From Oscillibacter valericigenes (GTDB lineage: Bacteria; Bacillota; Clostridia; Oscillospirales; Oscillospiraceae), in contig NZ_JAFBIV010000005.1 of the NCBI RefSeq assembly GCF_021531915.1, positions 1 through 64,000 of the forward strand: a DNA stretch of 64,000 nt. Direction: 5' to 3'. This document shows, piece by piece, positions 26,405 to 35,836 of this stretch. The notes under the pieces are model-generated. The model saw nothing but the letters and a program-made list of their open reading frames with translations. It was not told the DNA's origin and made no database searches. Each line of letters starts with the position of its first letter. Position 1 is the stretch's first letter. Both the position numbers and the translations under genes were made by a program.

Positions 26405-27001
26405 TTATTTGCCGCTGAGGACCGCCATGCGCTCCTTGGGTTTGCAGTGTTCGGCGGTTATAATGGCATCCAATTCGTTCACCGCGTTCTCCACGGTGTC
26501 GTTGATGACGAAATAATCATAGGTGTGGGCGGTCTGGAATTCCACCTTGGCCCGCAGCAGGCGCTTCTGGATCTTGTCCTGACTGTCGGTACCCCGGTCG
26601 GTCAGGCGGCGTTCCAGCTCCGCCCAGCTGGGGGGCGCGATGAAGATGCGCACGGTGTCCGGCCGCTTGCTGGTGACCTGGATAGCGCCCTGGACCTCAA
26701 TGTCCAGAATAACGTCCTTCCCCTGCTCCATGGCCTCGTCCACGAAGCGCTTGGGGGTGCCATAGAAGTTCCCCACATATTCGGCGTACTCCAGAAATTG
26801 GTCCATGGAGATCCACTTACGGAAGGAATCCACGTCCATAAAGTGGTAATGGATACCGTCCAGCTCTCCGGGACGGGGGTCCCGGGTGGTGGCGGAGACG
26901 GAAAAATAGAGGTTTTTCCGCCGCTCCAGCAGTGCTCTGAGCACCGTGCTCTTTCCAACCCCGGAGGGGCCGGAAACAATAAAAGTTTTTCCCTTGGTCA
27001 T
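26405..27001 (-). CDS. gmk: Guanylate kinase
   Basis: 198 aa. It converts GMP to GDP with ATP. The P-loop [21 protein letters not shown] (GMP binding), GVHYHF-like GIHYHF and LDIEVQGA are clear. Its start overlaps the remA stop by four bases. Confidence 0.96.
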   Translation of the reverse strand: MTKGKTFIVSGPSGVGKSTVLRALLERRKNLYFSVSATTRDPRPGELDGIHYHFMDVDSFRKWISMDQFLEYAEYVGNFYGTPKRFVDEAMEQGKDVILDIEVQGAIQVTSKRPDTVRIFIAPPSWAELERRLTDRGTDSQDKIQKRLLRAKVEFQTAHTYDYFVINDTVENAVNELDAIITAEHCKPKERMAVLSGK

Positions 27002-27246
27002 GCTTTCTCCTCCGTATTGCCATCCAGCGGGCCGAACTTCTCCGGCGGCAGCGCCGACAGGATCACGTGGTCGCTGTCCATGATGAAGATGGATGCGGTC
27101 TTGCGTCCGTAGGTGGCATCAATCAGCATTCCACGCTCCCGGGTTTCCTGGACCATACGCTTGATGGGGGCAGAATCCGGACTGACAATGGCCACCAGCC
27201 GGTCCTGGGATACCATATTTCCAAATCCAATGTTGATGAGCTTCAT
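26998..27246 (-). CDS. remA: RemA family DNA-binding regulator (DUF370)
   Basis: 82 aa. Conserved [20 protein letters not shown] and [23 protein letters not shown] match RemA, which in B. subtilis activates biofilm matrix genes. Coupled to gmk by an overlap and preceded by the yloC gene, the standard order. The regulon here is unknown. Confidence 0.93.
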   Translation of the reverse strand: MKLINIGFGNMVSQDRLVAIVSPDSAPIKRMVQETRERGMLIDATYGRKTASIFIMDSDHVILSALPPEKFGPLDGNTEEKA

Positions 27247-27250
27247 AGTG

Positions 27251-28129
27251 TTACTCCACGTTCTGGACCTGCTCCCGCATCTTCTCCACTTCGGCCTTCA
27301 GGCCCACCACCACCTGAGCAATGGCCACGTCGTTGCACTTGGAGCCGATGGTGTTGGATTCCCGGTTGACCTCTTGAATCAGGAAGTCCATCTTGCGGCC
27401 CATAGGCTCGTCGGAGGCAATCATGGTCCGCAGCTGGGCCACGTGGCTCCGCAGGCGGACGGTCTCCTCGTCCACGGCCACCTTGTCGGCGTAGATGGCA
27501 GCCTCGGTCAGGATGCGCTGCTCGTCGATGGTGGTGCTCTGCAGCACCTCCTGCATCCGGGCGGTGAGCTTTGCCCGGTACTCCGCCACGGTCTGGGGAG
27601 AGCGCTCCTCTACCTGGCTGGTGTAGTTCTCGATGTTGGTCAGGCGGTTACCGATGTCCTCCGCCAGCTTGGCGCCCTCCACGGCCCGCATGGCGTTGTA
27701 GGCAACCAGAGCGTCATCCAGGACGGCACAGATATCGGCGCTGACAGTTTCCAGGTCCTCGTCCGCCTTGGTGACGGTCAGTACGTCCGGGAACCGGGCC
27801 AGCTGCTCCGGCGTCACATGAGACTCCGTGCTGCACACCTCCGCCAGTTCGTTGAGCGCACTGGCGTACTGAGCAGCCAGTTCCCGATTGACGGTGACCT
27901 TGGCCACATCAGCGGCAGAGGCATCCACAGTGATAAACACATCCACCTTGCCTCGGGAGATGGCCTGCTGGACATGCTGCTTGATGGCATCCTCCGCAAA
28001 GCTGTACATCCGGGGCATCTTCACTGTGCAGTCCAGATAGCGGTTGTTGACGGACCGGACCTCCACAGTGATATCCCGCTTGTTCAGGATCTCTTTTGCC
28101 CGGCCATAGCCGGTCATACTCTTGATCAC
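27251..28129 (-). CDS. yloC: YicC/YloC family endoribonuclease
   Basis: 292 aa. The start SMTGYGRA and the C-terminal [20 protein letters not shown] are signatures of the YicC family, recently shown to be ribonucleases involved in RNA decay. The start is a GTG eight bases after GGAGG, giving VIKSMTGYG as in relatives; the open frame continues far upstream, but there it is antisense-free overlap with the J-domain gene. Confidence 0.93.
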   Translation of the reverse strand: MIKSMTGYGRAKEILNKRDITVEVRSVNNRYLDCTVKMPRMYSFAEDAIKQHVQQAISRGKVDVFITVDASAADVAKVTVNRELAAQYASALNELAEVCSTESHVTPEQLARFPDVLTVTKADEDLETVSADICAVLDDALVAYNAMRAVEGAKLAEDIGNRLTNIENYTSQVEERSPQTVAEYRAKLTARMQEVLQSTTIDEQRILTEAAIYADKVAVDEETVRLRSHVAQLRTMIASDEPMGRKMDFLIQEVNRESNTIGSKCNDVAIAQVVVGLKAEVEKMREQVQNVE

Positions 28130-28148
28130 GTTTTCTTCCTCCCTATTT

Positions 28149-28769
28149 TCAGCAGCAGAACCAGTATCCGCCGCCATTGCATAGCGTCCAGAGACAGCAC
28201 AGAGGGATACAGGGATTTCCTGCGCAGACATCCGTGCCGAACGGCTGCCCGCCCGGACGGTAGGCGGACTGGGTCCCCTTTTCCATGAACTCCAGGGCCT
28301 GCCGGTACTCCGGGTTGCCCGGCTCCATCTGGCAGGCAGTCTGGTAATACCGCTTGGCCTCGTCCATCCAGCCACGCCGGTAGCAGACAGCGCCCCGCAG
28401 GAAGTTCCACTCCGCGTTGTGGTCGCTGTAATTGGCCAGCAGCGCCTCGGCACGGCTGAGATCGCCGGACTGAATGGCAATGCGCACCTGCTGCAGGACA
28501 GAACTGCTGCTGCGGCCCTGATACTGGCCGTACTGCTGCTGGTATCCGCCGTAGCTGCCGCCGGAAGCGCGGCTCCCTCCGCTCCGCCGGCGGTTGATCT
28601 CCTCGTAGGCGGCATTGATCTCTTTCATCTTTTCCTGTGCCAGGTCCGCCAGAGGATTGTCGTGGTAGTTGTCCGGGTGGTACTTCCGGGCCAGATCCCG
28701 GTATGCCTTTTTGATTTCTTCATCCGAGGCGTTTTCCGATACACCCAGGATTTGATAGGGATCGTTCAT
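28149..28769 (-). CDS. J-domain protein with TPR-like middle and Cys-rich tail
   Basis: 206 aa. An N-terminal J domain ([23 protein letters not shown] at about 36-38, here HPDN) is followed by a Ser/Gly/Tyr/Gln linker, TPR-like helices ([20 protein letters not shown] ... [20 protein letters not shown]) and a tail with seven Cys within 23 residues ([16 protein letters not shown] ... WFCC). The J domain should stimulate an Hsp70; the tail may bind metal or membrane (inference). It overlaps the upstream DUF5685 gene by four bases, so the two proteins may act together. Confidence 0.88.
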   Translation of the reverse strand: MNDPYQILGVSENASDEEIKKAYRDLARKYHPDNYHDNPLADLAQEKMKEINAAYEEINRRRSGGSRASGGSYGGYQQQYGQYQGRSSSSVLQQVRIAIQSGDLSRAEALLANYSDHNAEWNFLRGAVCYRRGWMDEAKRYYQTACQMEPGNPEYRQALEFMEKGTQSAYRPGGQPFGTDVCAGNPCIPLCCLWTLCNGGGYWFCC

Positions 28770-29671
28770 GTGGTCTCCTCAACATTCTTCTGTTTCTTTC
28801 TATCTGCTCCGCGCCCCATGGTGCGGAAGGTACCGTCCAGAACGGCCTTTCCAATCTGGAACAGGCCGGTGTATATGGTTTCCGACAGCAGCGGCGTCCA
28901 GACACCGAAGTCCCACAGCTCAAAGGCCGTGGCCATCATGTGGATGGAGTGATCCAGTGTGGCGGTGAACTCCCGGCGGCTGTCCGGGGGCCAAGCTCCG
29001 TCTGTCAGGCCAAACCGCAGTGCCACGGGATTATAGTTCCCGGAAGCCGCGTCTTTTTTCAAATCATCCGCCGCGTCGATCAAATAGACCCAGCGGCCCA
29101 GGTGGTACAGCAGCTGCTCCAGCACCCGCTGCCGGACGGGGTCCTCCACCTCCCCGGCGGCGCTGCCCAGCAGTACCGCGAAAGCGTCCGCTGCCCGGTC
29201 GATGGAGGGGCATTGTTCTCCCTCCAGCTGCGCCAGCAAATCCAGTTGCCGACGCACCGCCCGGTCAAAGCCGGGACGCAGAGATGACGCCTTCCGATAG
29301 GCAGGTTCCAAAACAGTGGAAAGGCCCCTGTATTTCAGACCGTGTAGCCAGTCGTGGTCCGCCACGCCGTCCCGCAGCTGCCAGTAGGCCAGGATGACGC
29401 TCTCATCAGCAGCCAGTTCCATGGCCGGGTCCTGCTCCAGAAACGCGTGGGCGTGGACCGGATGGACCAGACACCGGGCGTTTCCGGAAGGTCCCTCCTC
29501 CCGGTGGTAGAGCAGGATGGCCAGGTAGGTGAAATCATAATTCAGAATGAACCGGGCCGCCGTGCCGTACCGCCGCCCCAAGGTGTGGCAAAGGCCGCAG
29601 TACATGCGCCGGAACCGGGCCGCCTCCTCTGGGGGGAGAACGGCCAGGGGGGGCCTGACGTAGCCGAACAC
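28766..29671 (-). CDS. DUF5685 family protein
   Basis: 301 aa, soluble, helical. The N-terminal MFGYVRPP, then [14 protein letters not shown] with a CxxC pair, and a [17 protein letters not shown] segment near 200 mark the DUF5685 family; the Asp-rich segment resembles metal-binding motifs of helical synthase folds, but no activity is known to me. It is coupled to the J-domain gene by a four-base overlap. Confidence 0.8.
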   Translation of the reverse strand: MFGYVRPPLAVLPPEEAARFRRMYCGLCHTLGRRYGTAARFILNYDFTYLAILLYHREEGPSGNARCLVHPVHAHAFLEQDPAMELAADESVILAYWQLRDGVADHDWLHGLKYRGLSTVLEPAYRKASSLRPGFDRAVRRQLDLLAQLEGEQCPSIDRAADAFAVLLGSAAGEVEDPVRQRVLEQLLYHLGRWVYLIDAADDLKKDAASGNYNPVALRFGLTDGAWPPDSRREFTATLDHSIHMMATAFELWDFGVWTPLLSETIYTGLFQIGKAVLDGTFRTMGRGADRKKQKNVEETT

Positions 29672-29675
29672 CGGG

Positions 29676-30086
29676 TCAGAAGAGCCGGACGATGGTGAAG
29701 GACAAACCGCCCTTCGCCTTCAGGCGTCGGTCATAACAGATGGCAGCCACGATGCCGACGAGAAACCCGATCACTGCCACGGTGTACTGCACAGCCACCG
29801 GAGCCCCCAGGAAGAATGCCGCCAGATAGCCCAGCAGGAACAGGACCACCGGGGTGGCATACACCAGCGCCACGATGCGGAGCATCTTCTGGGTGTCGCT
29901 CTGCACCACCACCTTCTGCCCGGGATGGGCACCGATGGGGTTGACGGCCTTGGCTTTGACAGCCGCACCGGAGACACCGCAGCCGGCGCACTCCTCGCAG
30001 TCATGGCCGCAGGCGGACTTCCGGGGAACGGAGATCACGGCGTGGTTGGGATCAAGAATACGTTCAACAGTTGCGATTTGGGTCAT
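29676..30086 (-). CDS. rseC: RseC-like SoxR-reducing-system protein
   Basis: 136 aa. An N-terminal cytoplasmic part has a Cys cluster (CGHDCEECAGC) for a probable iron-sulfur site, then two transmembrane helices (about 68-90 and 94-115) and a short basic end. RseC/RsxC-associated proteins couple the Rnf complex to redox sensing; no rnf genes are in the window. It lies between cdaR and DUF5685. Confidence 0.87.
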   Translation of the reverse strand: MTQIATVERILDPNHAVISVPRKSACGHDCEECAGCGVSGAAVKAKAVNPIGAHPGQKVVVQSDTQKMLRIVALVYATPVVLFLLGYLAAFFLGAPVAVQYTVAVIGFLVGIVAAICYDRRLKAKGGLSFTIVRLF

Positions 30087-30104
30087 GGTACATTACTCCT
30101 GTGT

Positions 30105-31433
30105 TCATGCTTCCGGTGAGGTTTCCGTGTCCTGACCAGGCTCTTCTGTGGGTTCCTCCGGAAGCGGCTCGTGAGGCTCTCGGATGCGGACCTGGACCTG
30201 ATAGTTTCCACTGACGCCGAGATCTCCGGCGTTGGAGGCCACCTCCACGAAGGCTGGGACCGTATAGGTACCGGAGGCGGCGGAGTAGTTGGTGAGGTCG
30301 GCCACCACGGTGATCTGATCTTCCGTGATCGCCTCCACATCCGCCGTGGTGCCGAAAACGCGGACTGTCAGTTCCTGGGTCAGGATGTCCACCCGCTTCC
30401 CGCTGGGCAGGTTGGCGTAGGTGAACTGCTGGGTAGTCACCTCCGCGCTGGTCATGTCCGCAAAGCTGACATCCAGCGTGGCACGGGTCACACCGCTGAG
30501 GTTCTGGCAGCCATCAGGGATGATAATGGGATAGGTGTGGTAACGGGGACCGCCGTTCAGCAGATCCAGCAGGTCCAGCTCGCCCAAAGTAATGGTCTCC
30601 ACATTCCGCAGAGCGGCAGCATCGCCGGATACCACAATATACTCGGGCTTGATCTCGTAATTCAGATTGGACTTCCTGGCACCTGGAGACTCCTTGAAGT
30701 CCACCACCAGCTTCAATTCCTTGGTCACAAAGACCGGCAGGGTCACCTGGACGCTATCCACTGTAGGATGGATATTGGCACTGCTCAGCGGCTTGTTGTT
30801 CTTGTCAAAATACTGGAAGGTCAGCTCCTGTGATACGGTCTCCTCGGCACCGTCTCCGACGTCCAGAACCACCTTTACATAGCTGACGGGGTCAATGTCC
30901 TTGGCCTGTCCGCGAATCTCCAGGGTGTCCTGGGACAGCTGCAGCTGTCCGGCAGAATAGCCATCCGCCACATGACCGGAGAGCTCGCAGCGGATATCCA
31001 CGATGCGGCGGTTCAGCTCGCTGATGTTCACCGTCACCTGGTTGCTGCTGGGCTTTCTGGACATATCACTGGAAAATTTGTCGTCATCATAGGAAAAGGT
31101 GCAGGGCACCTGCTGGATACCGGCCTTCTCCACATTGGAGAGGTCCACGTTGATGGTGATATCGTCCTGCTCCAGACGGGATACCTGGCGGCGTCCGCCC
31201 TTGACGGTGACATCCAGGGATGCAGTGGTATCATCCTCCAGCAGCATCAAGCCCCGGTCCGCCAGCTTGCTCTCTCCGTTGAAATTGACGGGAATGTCCG
31301 TAATGGTCTTCTCAATGACACGGTGTCCGCCGTTGTTGCCGAATTCATCGGCATAGATCCACATGGAGATGGCTGCCAGCAAAGCCAGCAGGATGTAAAG
31401 GGCCTTCCTCTTTTTTCCCTGTTCATTCTGCAT
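30105..31433 (-). CDS. cdaR: CdaR/YbbR-domain regulator of diadenylate cyclase
   Basis: 442 aa. One N-terminal transmembrane helix (ALYILLALLAAISMWIYA) anchors a string of extracytoplasmic YbbR repeats (about four, residues 55-410) and a Pro/Glu tail. CdaR binds CdaA in the membrane and tunes c-di-AMP synthesis. The start at 31433 gives an 11-base overlap with cdaA, typical for this pair. Confidence 0.93.
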   Translation of the reverse strand: MQNEQGKKRKALYILLALLAAISMWIYADEFGNNGGHRVIEKTITDIPVNFNGESKLADRGLMLLEDDTTASLDVTVKGGRRQVSRLEQDDITINVDLSNVEKAGIQQVPCTFSYDDDKFSSDMSRKPSSNQVTVNISELNRRIVDIRCELSGHVADGYSAGQLQLSQDTLEIRGQAKDIDPVSYVKVVLDVGDGAEETVSQELTFQYFDKNNKPLSSANIHPTVDSVQVTLPVFVTKELKLVVDFKESPGARKSNLNYEIKPEYIVVSGDAAALRNVETITLGELDLLDLLNGGPRYHTYPIIIPDGCQNLSGVTRATLDVSFADMTSAEVTTQQFTYANLPSGKRVDILTQELTVRVFGTTADVEAITEDQITVVADLTNYSAASGTYTVPAFVEVASNAGDLGVSGNYQVQVRIREPHEPLPEEPTEEPGQDTETSPEA

Positions 31434-32307
31434 CGTCCGCACCTCCGTTCTGTTTGGTGCGCAGCAGACCCGCAAGGCTGAACTTCTGCTTGTCCGATTC
31501 GTTTTCCTCCTGCGGCAGCAATTCATTCCGCAGGAGGTTTTCCAGGGTTTCTGGCTTCAGATGGCGCTTCAGCATGCCGCCGATGGCCACGGAGATGGAG
31601 CCAGTCTCCTCCGACACGATGACCACCACCGCATCGGAATTCTCGCTCATGCCGATACCCGCCCGGTGGCGCATACCCAAATCTCGGCTCAGGTTCACGT
31701 TTTTGCTCAGCGGCAGCATGCAGCCCGCGGCCAGCACCCGGCCCTGCCGGACGATCACAGCGCCGTCGTGCATGGGTGCCTTGACAAAGAAAATGTTTTT
31801 CAGCAGCTCGCTGGAGACAGAGGCGTCCAGCACCGTGCCGCTGCGGACCATGTCATCCAGCAGGATCTCCCGCTCAAACACGATCAGCACGCCGGTACGG
31901 GACTGGGACATCTCCGTGCAGGCCAGTACCGTCTGGCTGATGGTCTGCTCCATGCTGCTGGCGACCTCCGAATGGGTGAAGAACGCCATGAAGCGGCGGC
32001 TGCCCATTTCCTCCAGGATCCGGCGGATCTCCGGCTGAAACAGGATGATGAGGGCCAGGACACCCACTTCTACCATGCGGTTCAAAATGAAGTTGATCCC
32101 GTTCAGCTGCAGCAGGCCCGACAGCACCAGAGCCGCCAGGAATATAAACAGACCCTTCAGCAGGCTGGCGGCCTTGGTGCTCCGCACCAGAAGGAGCAGA
32201 TGGTACATCAAAAATACCATGATGCCGATATCCAGGATATCCGTCACCTGCAGGGTCAGCAGATAGCGGCCGATATCAGCTGGGAATTCCATCAATTTCA
32301 GATCCAT
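31423..32307 (-). CDS. cdaA: Diadenylate cyclase CdaA
   Basis: 294 aa. It makes c-di-AMP from two ATP at the membrane. Three N-terminal helices (about 20-95) precede the DAC domain with the catalytic DGA (MHDGAVIV) and RHR (MRHRAGIG) motifs. The start MDLKLMEF was chosen because it follows AAAGGAATG, though the spacing is long. It heads a 17-kb co-directional run; a consensus promoter lies 46 bases upstream. Confidence 0.94.
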   Translation of the reverse strand: MDLKLMEFPADIGRYLLTLQVTDILDIGIMVFLMYHLLLLVRSTKAASLLKGLFIFLAALVLSGLLQLNGINFILNRMVEVGVLALIILFQPEIRRILEEMGSRRFMAFFTHSEVASSMEQTISQTVLACTEMSQSRTGVLIVFEREILLDDMVRSGTVLDASVSSELLKNIFFVKAPMHDGAVIVRQGRVLAAGCMLPLSKNVNLSRDLGMRHRAGIGMSENSDAVVVIVSEETGSISVAIGGMLKRHLKPETLENLLRNELLPQEENESDKQKFSLAGLLRTKQNGGADDAE

Positions 32308-32352
32308 GGAAACGTCTTCATTCCTTTCGGACCGGATTACATTCGTTTTCTT

Positions 32353-32381
32353 ATTATATAAAAGATGGCTGTCAATTGCAA
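32353..32381 (-). promoter_or_regulatory. Strong promoter of the cdaA cluster
   Basis: Minus strand: -35 TTGCAA (32376-32381), 17-base spacer, consensus -10 TATAAT (32353-32358). Confidence 0.88.
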
Positions 32382-32418
32382 GGTGAATTGGGGGAAAATT
32401 CACGGACTGTTCAGAAAA

Positions 32419-33543
32419 TCACCGCAGAAGTCCACGGAACACCTCAAGAGTCTGATACACCTCTGCCGGGGTATTGAAATCAGAGACACTCAGCCGGACC
32501 GTACCCGTTTCCAGGGTCCCCGCTGTGCGATGCGCAAAGGGCGCGCAGTGGATACCTGCCCGGACGGCAATGCCACGCTCCGCCAGCTCCTCCCCCAGGA
32601 CCTCCACATCTTTCTTTTCAGGCACCACCGACAGCACCCCTGCCTGCTGGCGAAGTCCGGGCAGGGCATAGACCCGCAGGCCCGGGATGGTCCGCAGTCC
32701 CTCCGCCAGCAGCAGGGTCAGCTGACGCTCCCGCAGGCAGATGGCATCCATCCCCCGCCGCTTCACATACCGGACGCCCTCCAGCAGCCCCGCGATACCG
32801 GGCATGTTGTGGGTGCCCGCCTCCAGCCGGTCCGGCAGGAAGTCCGGCATCTCCTGCCGGATAGAAAGGCTTCCGGTCCCCCCTTCCAGCAGTGTACGGA
32901 CCAGTACACCTTCACCGCACAGCAGAACGCCGATCCCCTGGGGACCGTACAGGCCCTTGTGGCCGGGCATGGCGATAAAGGCTGCTCCCAGCGCTGTCAT
33001 ATCCAGCGGCAGGACCCCCGCCGACTGGGATGCATCGATGACCAGCGGAACCTTCCGTTTGCGGCAAATGGCGGCAATATCCTCAATAGGCAGGATGAAG
33101 CCGAACACGTTGGAAATGTGGTTGCAGATCACCGCGTCGGTGTCCGGCGTCACCAGCCGGTCAAAGGCGGCTGTAATGGTTTCTGGGTCGAACAGCGTTC
33201 CGGAGGCCACGGAGACCCGGGCATTCATAGCCAGCAGCGGCCGGGTGACGGCATTGTGCTCATAGCCGGAAACCACCACGTTTCCTCCGGGAGGCACCAG
33301 GCTTTTGATGGCGATGTTCAGTCCGTGGGTGGCGTTCATGGTGAAGACCACCTGCTCCGGATTGGACAAGGAAAACAGCTCCGCCAGCTCGCTGCGGCAG
33401 TCGAAGGCCGTCTCCGCCGCCCGCATGGCGGCCGGGTGTCCGCCCCGCCCGGGGGAACTCATGGTGGCTAAAGCCCGCTGCATAGCGGCGGCTACAGCGG
33501 GGGGCTTCTGAAACGTGGTGGCCGCGCTGTCCAGATAGATCAT
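32419..33543 (-). CDS. Cysteine desulfurase family aminotransferase
   Basis: 374 aa, class V PLP enzyme. MIYLDSAATTFQKPP, the PLP-binding MPGHKGLYGPQGIG (Lys in GHKGL) and GIHCAPFAHRTAG with the mobile catalytic Cys are present. It should release sulfur or selenium from Cys/Sec as an enzyme-bound persulfide. It is coupled by a four-base overlap to a DUF3343 gene, whose family is proposed to carry S/Se, so this pair probably serves a dedicated sulfur or selenium route rather than general Fe-S assembly (inference). There is no scaffold gene nearby. Confidence 0.9.
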   Translation of the reverse strand: MIYLDSAATTFQKPPAVAAAMQRALATMSSPGRGGHPAAMRAAETAFDCRSELAELFSLSNPEQVVFTMNATHGLNIAIKSLVPPGGNVVVSGYEHNAVTRPLLAMNARVSVASGTLFDPETITAAFDRLVTPDTDAVICNHISNVFGFILPIEDIAAICRKRKVPLVIDASQSAGVLPLDMTALGAAFIAMPGHKGLYGPQGIGVLLCGEGVLVRTLLEGGTGSLSIRQEMPDFLPDRLEAGTHNMPGIAGLLEGVRYVKRRGMDAICLRERQLTLLLAEGLRTIPGLRVYALPGLRQQAGVLSVVPEKKDVEVLGEELAERGIAVRAGIHCAPFAHRTAGTLETGTVRLSVSDFNTPAEVYQTLEVFRGLLR

Positions 33544-33791
33544 GGGGCCACCTCCCGGTAGGCGCCCTTCTGGTACAAAAATATCTGAACAGGGTCCAGC
33601 GCCGCCCTGTGCATGACGATCAGAGCCTGGGGCAGGTCGGCGACGGCCAGCCGCAGGACATAGGCACAGCCCAGGTCCGTCAGGTCTCTGGGTGCGCGAA
33701 AGATCTGACAGCGGATACCGGCCTTTTCCAGGACCCGCTGCATCCGTTGGGCATAGGTGACGGACCGGGCAAGGATCAAATAGTGCTCCAC
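33540..33791 (-). CDS. DUF3343 putative Se/S carrier-like protein
   Basis: 83 aa. VEHYLILARSVTYAQRMQRV with later GCAYVLRLAVADLPQA matches the DUF3343 family; the conserved Gly-Cys is at GCAYVL. The start is a GTG five bases after GGAGGAG. It overlaps the desulfurase start (ATGA), so transfer from that enzyme is a reasonable inference. Confidence 0.85.
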   Translation of the reverse strand: MEHYLILARSVTYAQRMQRVLEKAGIRCQIFRAPRDLTDLGCAYVLRLAVADLPQALIVMHRAALDPVQIFLYQKGAYREVAP

Positions 33792-33850
33792 AGACACTCC
33801 TCCTCTCTGCACAGTCTATGCCGTTCAGGAGGTTCACGTGCTGTGAGACA

Positions 33851-33886
33851 GAAAAACGGCGGACCTTCCCAAGGAAAGTCCGCCGT
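33851..33886 (-). terminator. Terminator of ispD-ispF
   Basis: ACGGCGGAC and GTCCGCCGT form a 9-bp stem followed on the minus strand by TTTTTC, four bases after the ispF stop. Confidence 0.85.
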
Positions 33887-33889
33887 CGC

Positions 33890-34378
33890 TTATGCACCTG
33901 CTTTTTCCAGCAGCACCACCGCGTGAGCCGCCATGCCGGAACCGTCTCCGGTGAAGCCAAGGCCCTCCTCGGTGGTGGCCTTGATGTTGACCTGCTCCGG
34001 GTCGATGCCCAGGGCCTCAGCTACGTTGGCCGCCATCTGGGGCCAGTAGGGTCCCACCTTGGGTGCCTGTGCCAGGAGGGTAGCGTCGATGTTCACCACT
34101 TCGAAGCCCCTCTCTCCCAGCAGCCGGCCCACCTCCCGCAGCAGCTTGACGCTGGAGATGCCGGCGTAAGCCGGGTCCGTGTCCGGGAACAGCTTACCGA
34201 TATCCCCCAGCCGGGCGGCGCCGGTGAGGGCATCCATGATGGCGTGGACCAGTACGTCAGCGTCGGAATGGCCCAGCAGGCCCTTTTCCCAGGGAATGTC
34301 CACGCCCCCTAGGATCAGCCGCCGCCCTTCCACCAAACGGTGCACGTCATATCCGTGTCCAATGCGCAGATTTGTCAT
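33890..34378 (-). CDS. ispF: 2-C-methyl-D-erythritol 2,4-cyclodiphosphate synthase
   Basis: 162 aa. MEP isoprenoid pathway enzyme. [11 protein letters not shown] and [22 protein letters not shown] carry the zinc ligands (Asp/His of DVH and HSDAD region); [12 protein letters not shown] is the C-terminal signature. It overlaps ispD by four bases. Confidence 0.96.
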   Translation of the reverse strand: MTNLRIGHGYDVHRLVEGRRLILGGVDIPWEKGLLGHSDADVLVHAIMDALTGAARLGDIGKLFPDTDPAYAGISSVKLLREVGRLLGERGFEVVNIDATLLAQAPKVGPYWPQMAANVAEALGIDPEQVNIKATTEEGLGFTGDGSGMAAHAVVLLEKAGA

Positions 34379-35106
34379 ACCCGCTCCTCCCTGTTCTGCA
34401 GGATCGCCTCCGCCAGGATCAGGTCCGTTGGGGTGGTGATCTTCAGGTTTTCCTCGTCGCCCTCCACCAGGAAGACCACCTTGCCCAGCTGCTCCACGGC
34501 GGAACAGTCGTCAGTGACGGGGATGTTTTTCTCCAGTGCGTCCTGGAGGGCTGCTTTCAGGATGCTAGCTTCAAAGACCTGAGGGGTCTGGACGGCCCGC
34601 AGGGAGCTCCGGTCCAGGGTCTCCTCCACAGCGCCGCCGTCCCGGACCACCTTGACGGTGTCCTTCACCGGAACTGCGGGGGCTGCGGCGCCGCAGCGTA
34701 CCGCCGCTGTGATCACATTGTCGATCAGTTCCGGCGTCACCAGGGGCCTGGCACCGTCCTGCACCGCCAGCAGCTCCGTGTCCGGCGATGCCTCCAGGGC
34801 AGCCAGCAACACAGAATGGGCCCGGGTCTCGCCGCCCCGGACCACCTTGGTGCATTTTTTGATACCATATGTACGACAGAGCTGGGAGATCTCCACCAGA
34901 TCCTCTTCCCTGGTGGCTACCACAATCTCATCCACCATCCCTGCGTTCTGGAGCGCTGTCAGCGTCCGGACCAGCACAGGAACGCCGTCCAGAGGCTCCA
35001 GCAGCTTATTGACGCCGCCCATGCGGCTGGAGCTGCCGGCGGCGGCCACCAGCGCCGCGCACCGGGGGCGGCGCCGTTCCTTCACTTTTTTCAAAAACGA
35101 TAGCAT
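34375..35106 (-). CDS. ispD: 2-C-methyl-D-erythritol 4-phosphate cytidylyltransferase
   Basis: 243 aa. It joins MEP to [19 protein letters not shown] is the CTP loop; [15 protein letters not shown] and [14 protein letters not shown] match the active site. A basic N-terminal extension of about 15 residues ([13 protein letters not shown]) precedes the usual start. With ispF and, 3 kb away, ispH, three MEP genes are in the region. Confidence 0.95.
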   Translation of the reverse strand: MLSFLKKVKERRRPRCAALVAAAGSSSRMGGVNKLLEPLDGVPVLVRTLTALQNAGMVDEIVVATREEDLVEISQLCRTYGIKKCTKVVRGGETRAHSVLLAALEASPDTELLAVQDGARPLVTPELIDNVITAAVRCGAAAPAVPVKDTVKVVRDGGAVEETLDRSSLRAVQTPQVFEASILKAALQDALEKNIPVTDDCSAVEQLGKVVFLVEGDEENLKITTPTDLILAEAILQNREERV

Positions 35107-35128
35107 GGTTTCCTTCCTTCCGGTTAAC

Positions 35129-35623
35129 TCACATAGGGACCGGCAGCTGCATCATGGCGCGGTCCAGCCGGCGCTCTACATCCTGATAGTCACTCTTTTG
35201 GGCCAGCACGATTTCGGAGATCATGATCTGCTTGGCAATATGGAGCATTTTCCGTTCCCCTGTAGAGAGACCCCGCTGGGCCTCCCTGTGCATCAGCGCC
35301 TTCACAACCCGGGCCACCTCATAGAGGTCCCCGCTTTTCAGGCGCAGCATATTCTCCTGGTAACGCTTGTTCCAGTTGGTGTTGGTCTCCACGGTCAAAG
35401 CGGGAATGGCGTCCAGCAGTGTCTCAGCCTCCTCGGCCGTGATGATCGCACGGACACCAATGGCGCCGCTGTTGGCCACCGGGATCTTCAGCACAAGACC
35501 GCCCATAGGCATCTTGAAGACATAGTATTCCTTTGTGATCCCAGTGACTTTTTCCTGGATGATATTGTCGATAACGCCGGCGCCGTGCATAGGATGCACG
35601 ACCAGATCCCCAATGCTGAACAT
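35129..35623 (-). CDS. carD: CarD-like transcriptional regulator
   Basis: 164 aa. An N-terminal Tudor-like RNA-polymerase interaction domain (FSIGDLVVHPMHGAGVID) is followed by a helical DNA-contact domain. In mycobacteria CarD stabilises open complexes at rRNA promoters; here it is probably a global initiation factor. It has its own consensus promoter and is followed by ispD-ispF, as in many Clostridia. Confidence 0.92.
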   Translation of the reverse strand: MFSIGDLVVHPMHGAGVIDNIIQEKVTGITKEYYVFKMPMGGLVLKIPVANSGAIGVRAIITAEEAETLLDAIPALTVETNTNWNKRYQENMLRLKSGDLYEVARVVKALMHREAQRGLSTGERKMLHIAKQIMISEIVLAQKSDYQDVERRLDRAMMQLPVPM

Positions 35624-35710
35624 GGCAAGTCCTTTTCCTTTCCTGTCCGCGCGGTGACTGGTTCCCGCTCTGTCGGCCTATTTTTTCCATGATATCCCTG
35701 ATACAGGCAT

Positions 35711-35739
35711 ATTATACCTATTTTTCGGGCATTTTACAA
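35711..35739 (-). promoter_or_regulatory. Strong promoter of carD-ispD-ispF
   Basis: Minus strand: -35 TTGTAA (35734-35739), 17-base spacer, -10 TATAAT (35711-35716). Confidence 0.87.
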
Positions 35740-35782
35740 GCTGTTTTCTTAAAATTTAGAACATTTTTTGCAAAACAATCAG

Positions 35783-35818
35783 AAAAAACGGCGGACAGCC
35801 AAAAAGCCGCCCGCCGTT
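35783..35818 (-). terminator. Terminator of the butyryl-CoA transferase gene
   Basis: AACGGCGG and CCGCCGTT pair with a 16-base loop (with a smaller GGCT/AGCC pairing inside); minus-strand T run follows. Confidence 0.83.
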
Positions 35819-35836
35819 GTTCAAAAAAACAAATAT

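Noticed and set aside
28130-28615. N-terminal extension of the YloC protein
   Set aside because: The open frame continues 162 codons upstream of the GTG, but it is an out-of-frame reading of the J-domain gene, and the GTG has a good ribosome site and the family-typical N-terminus.
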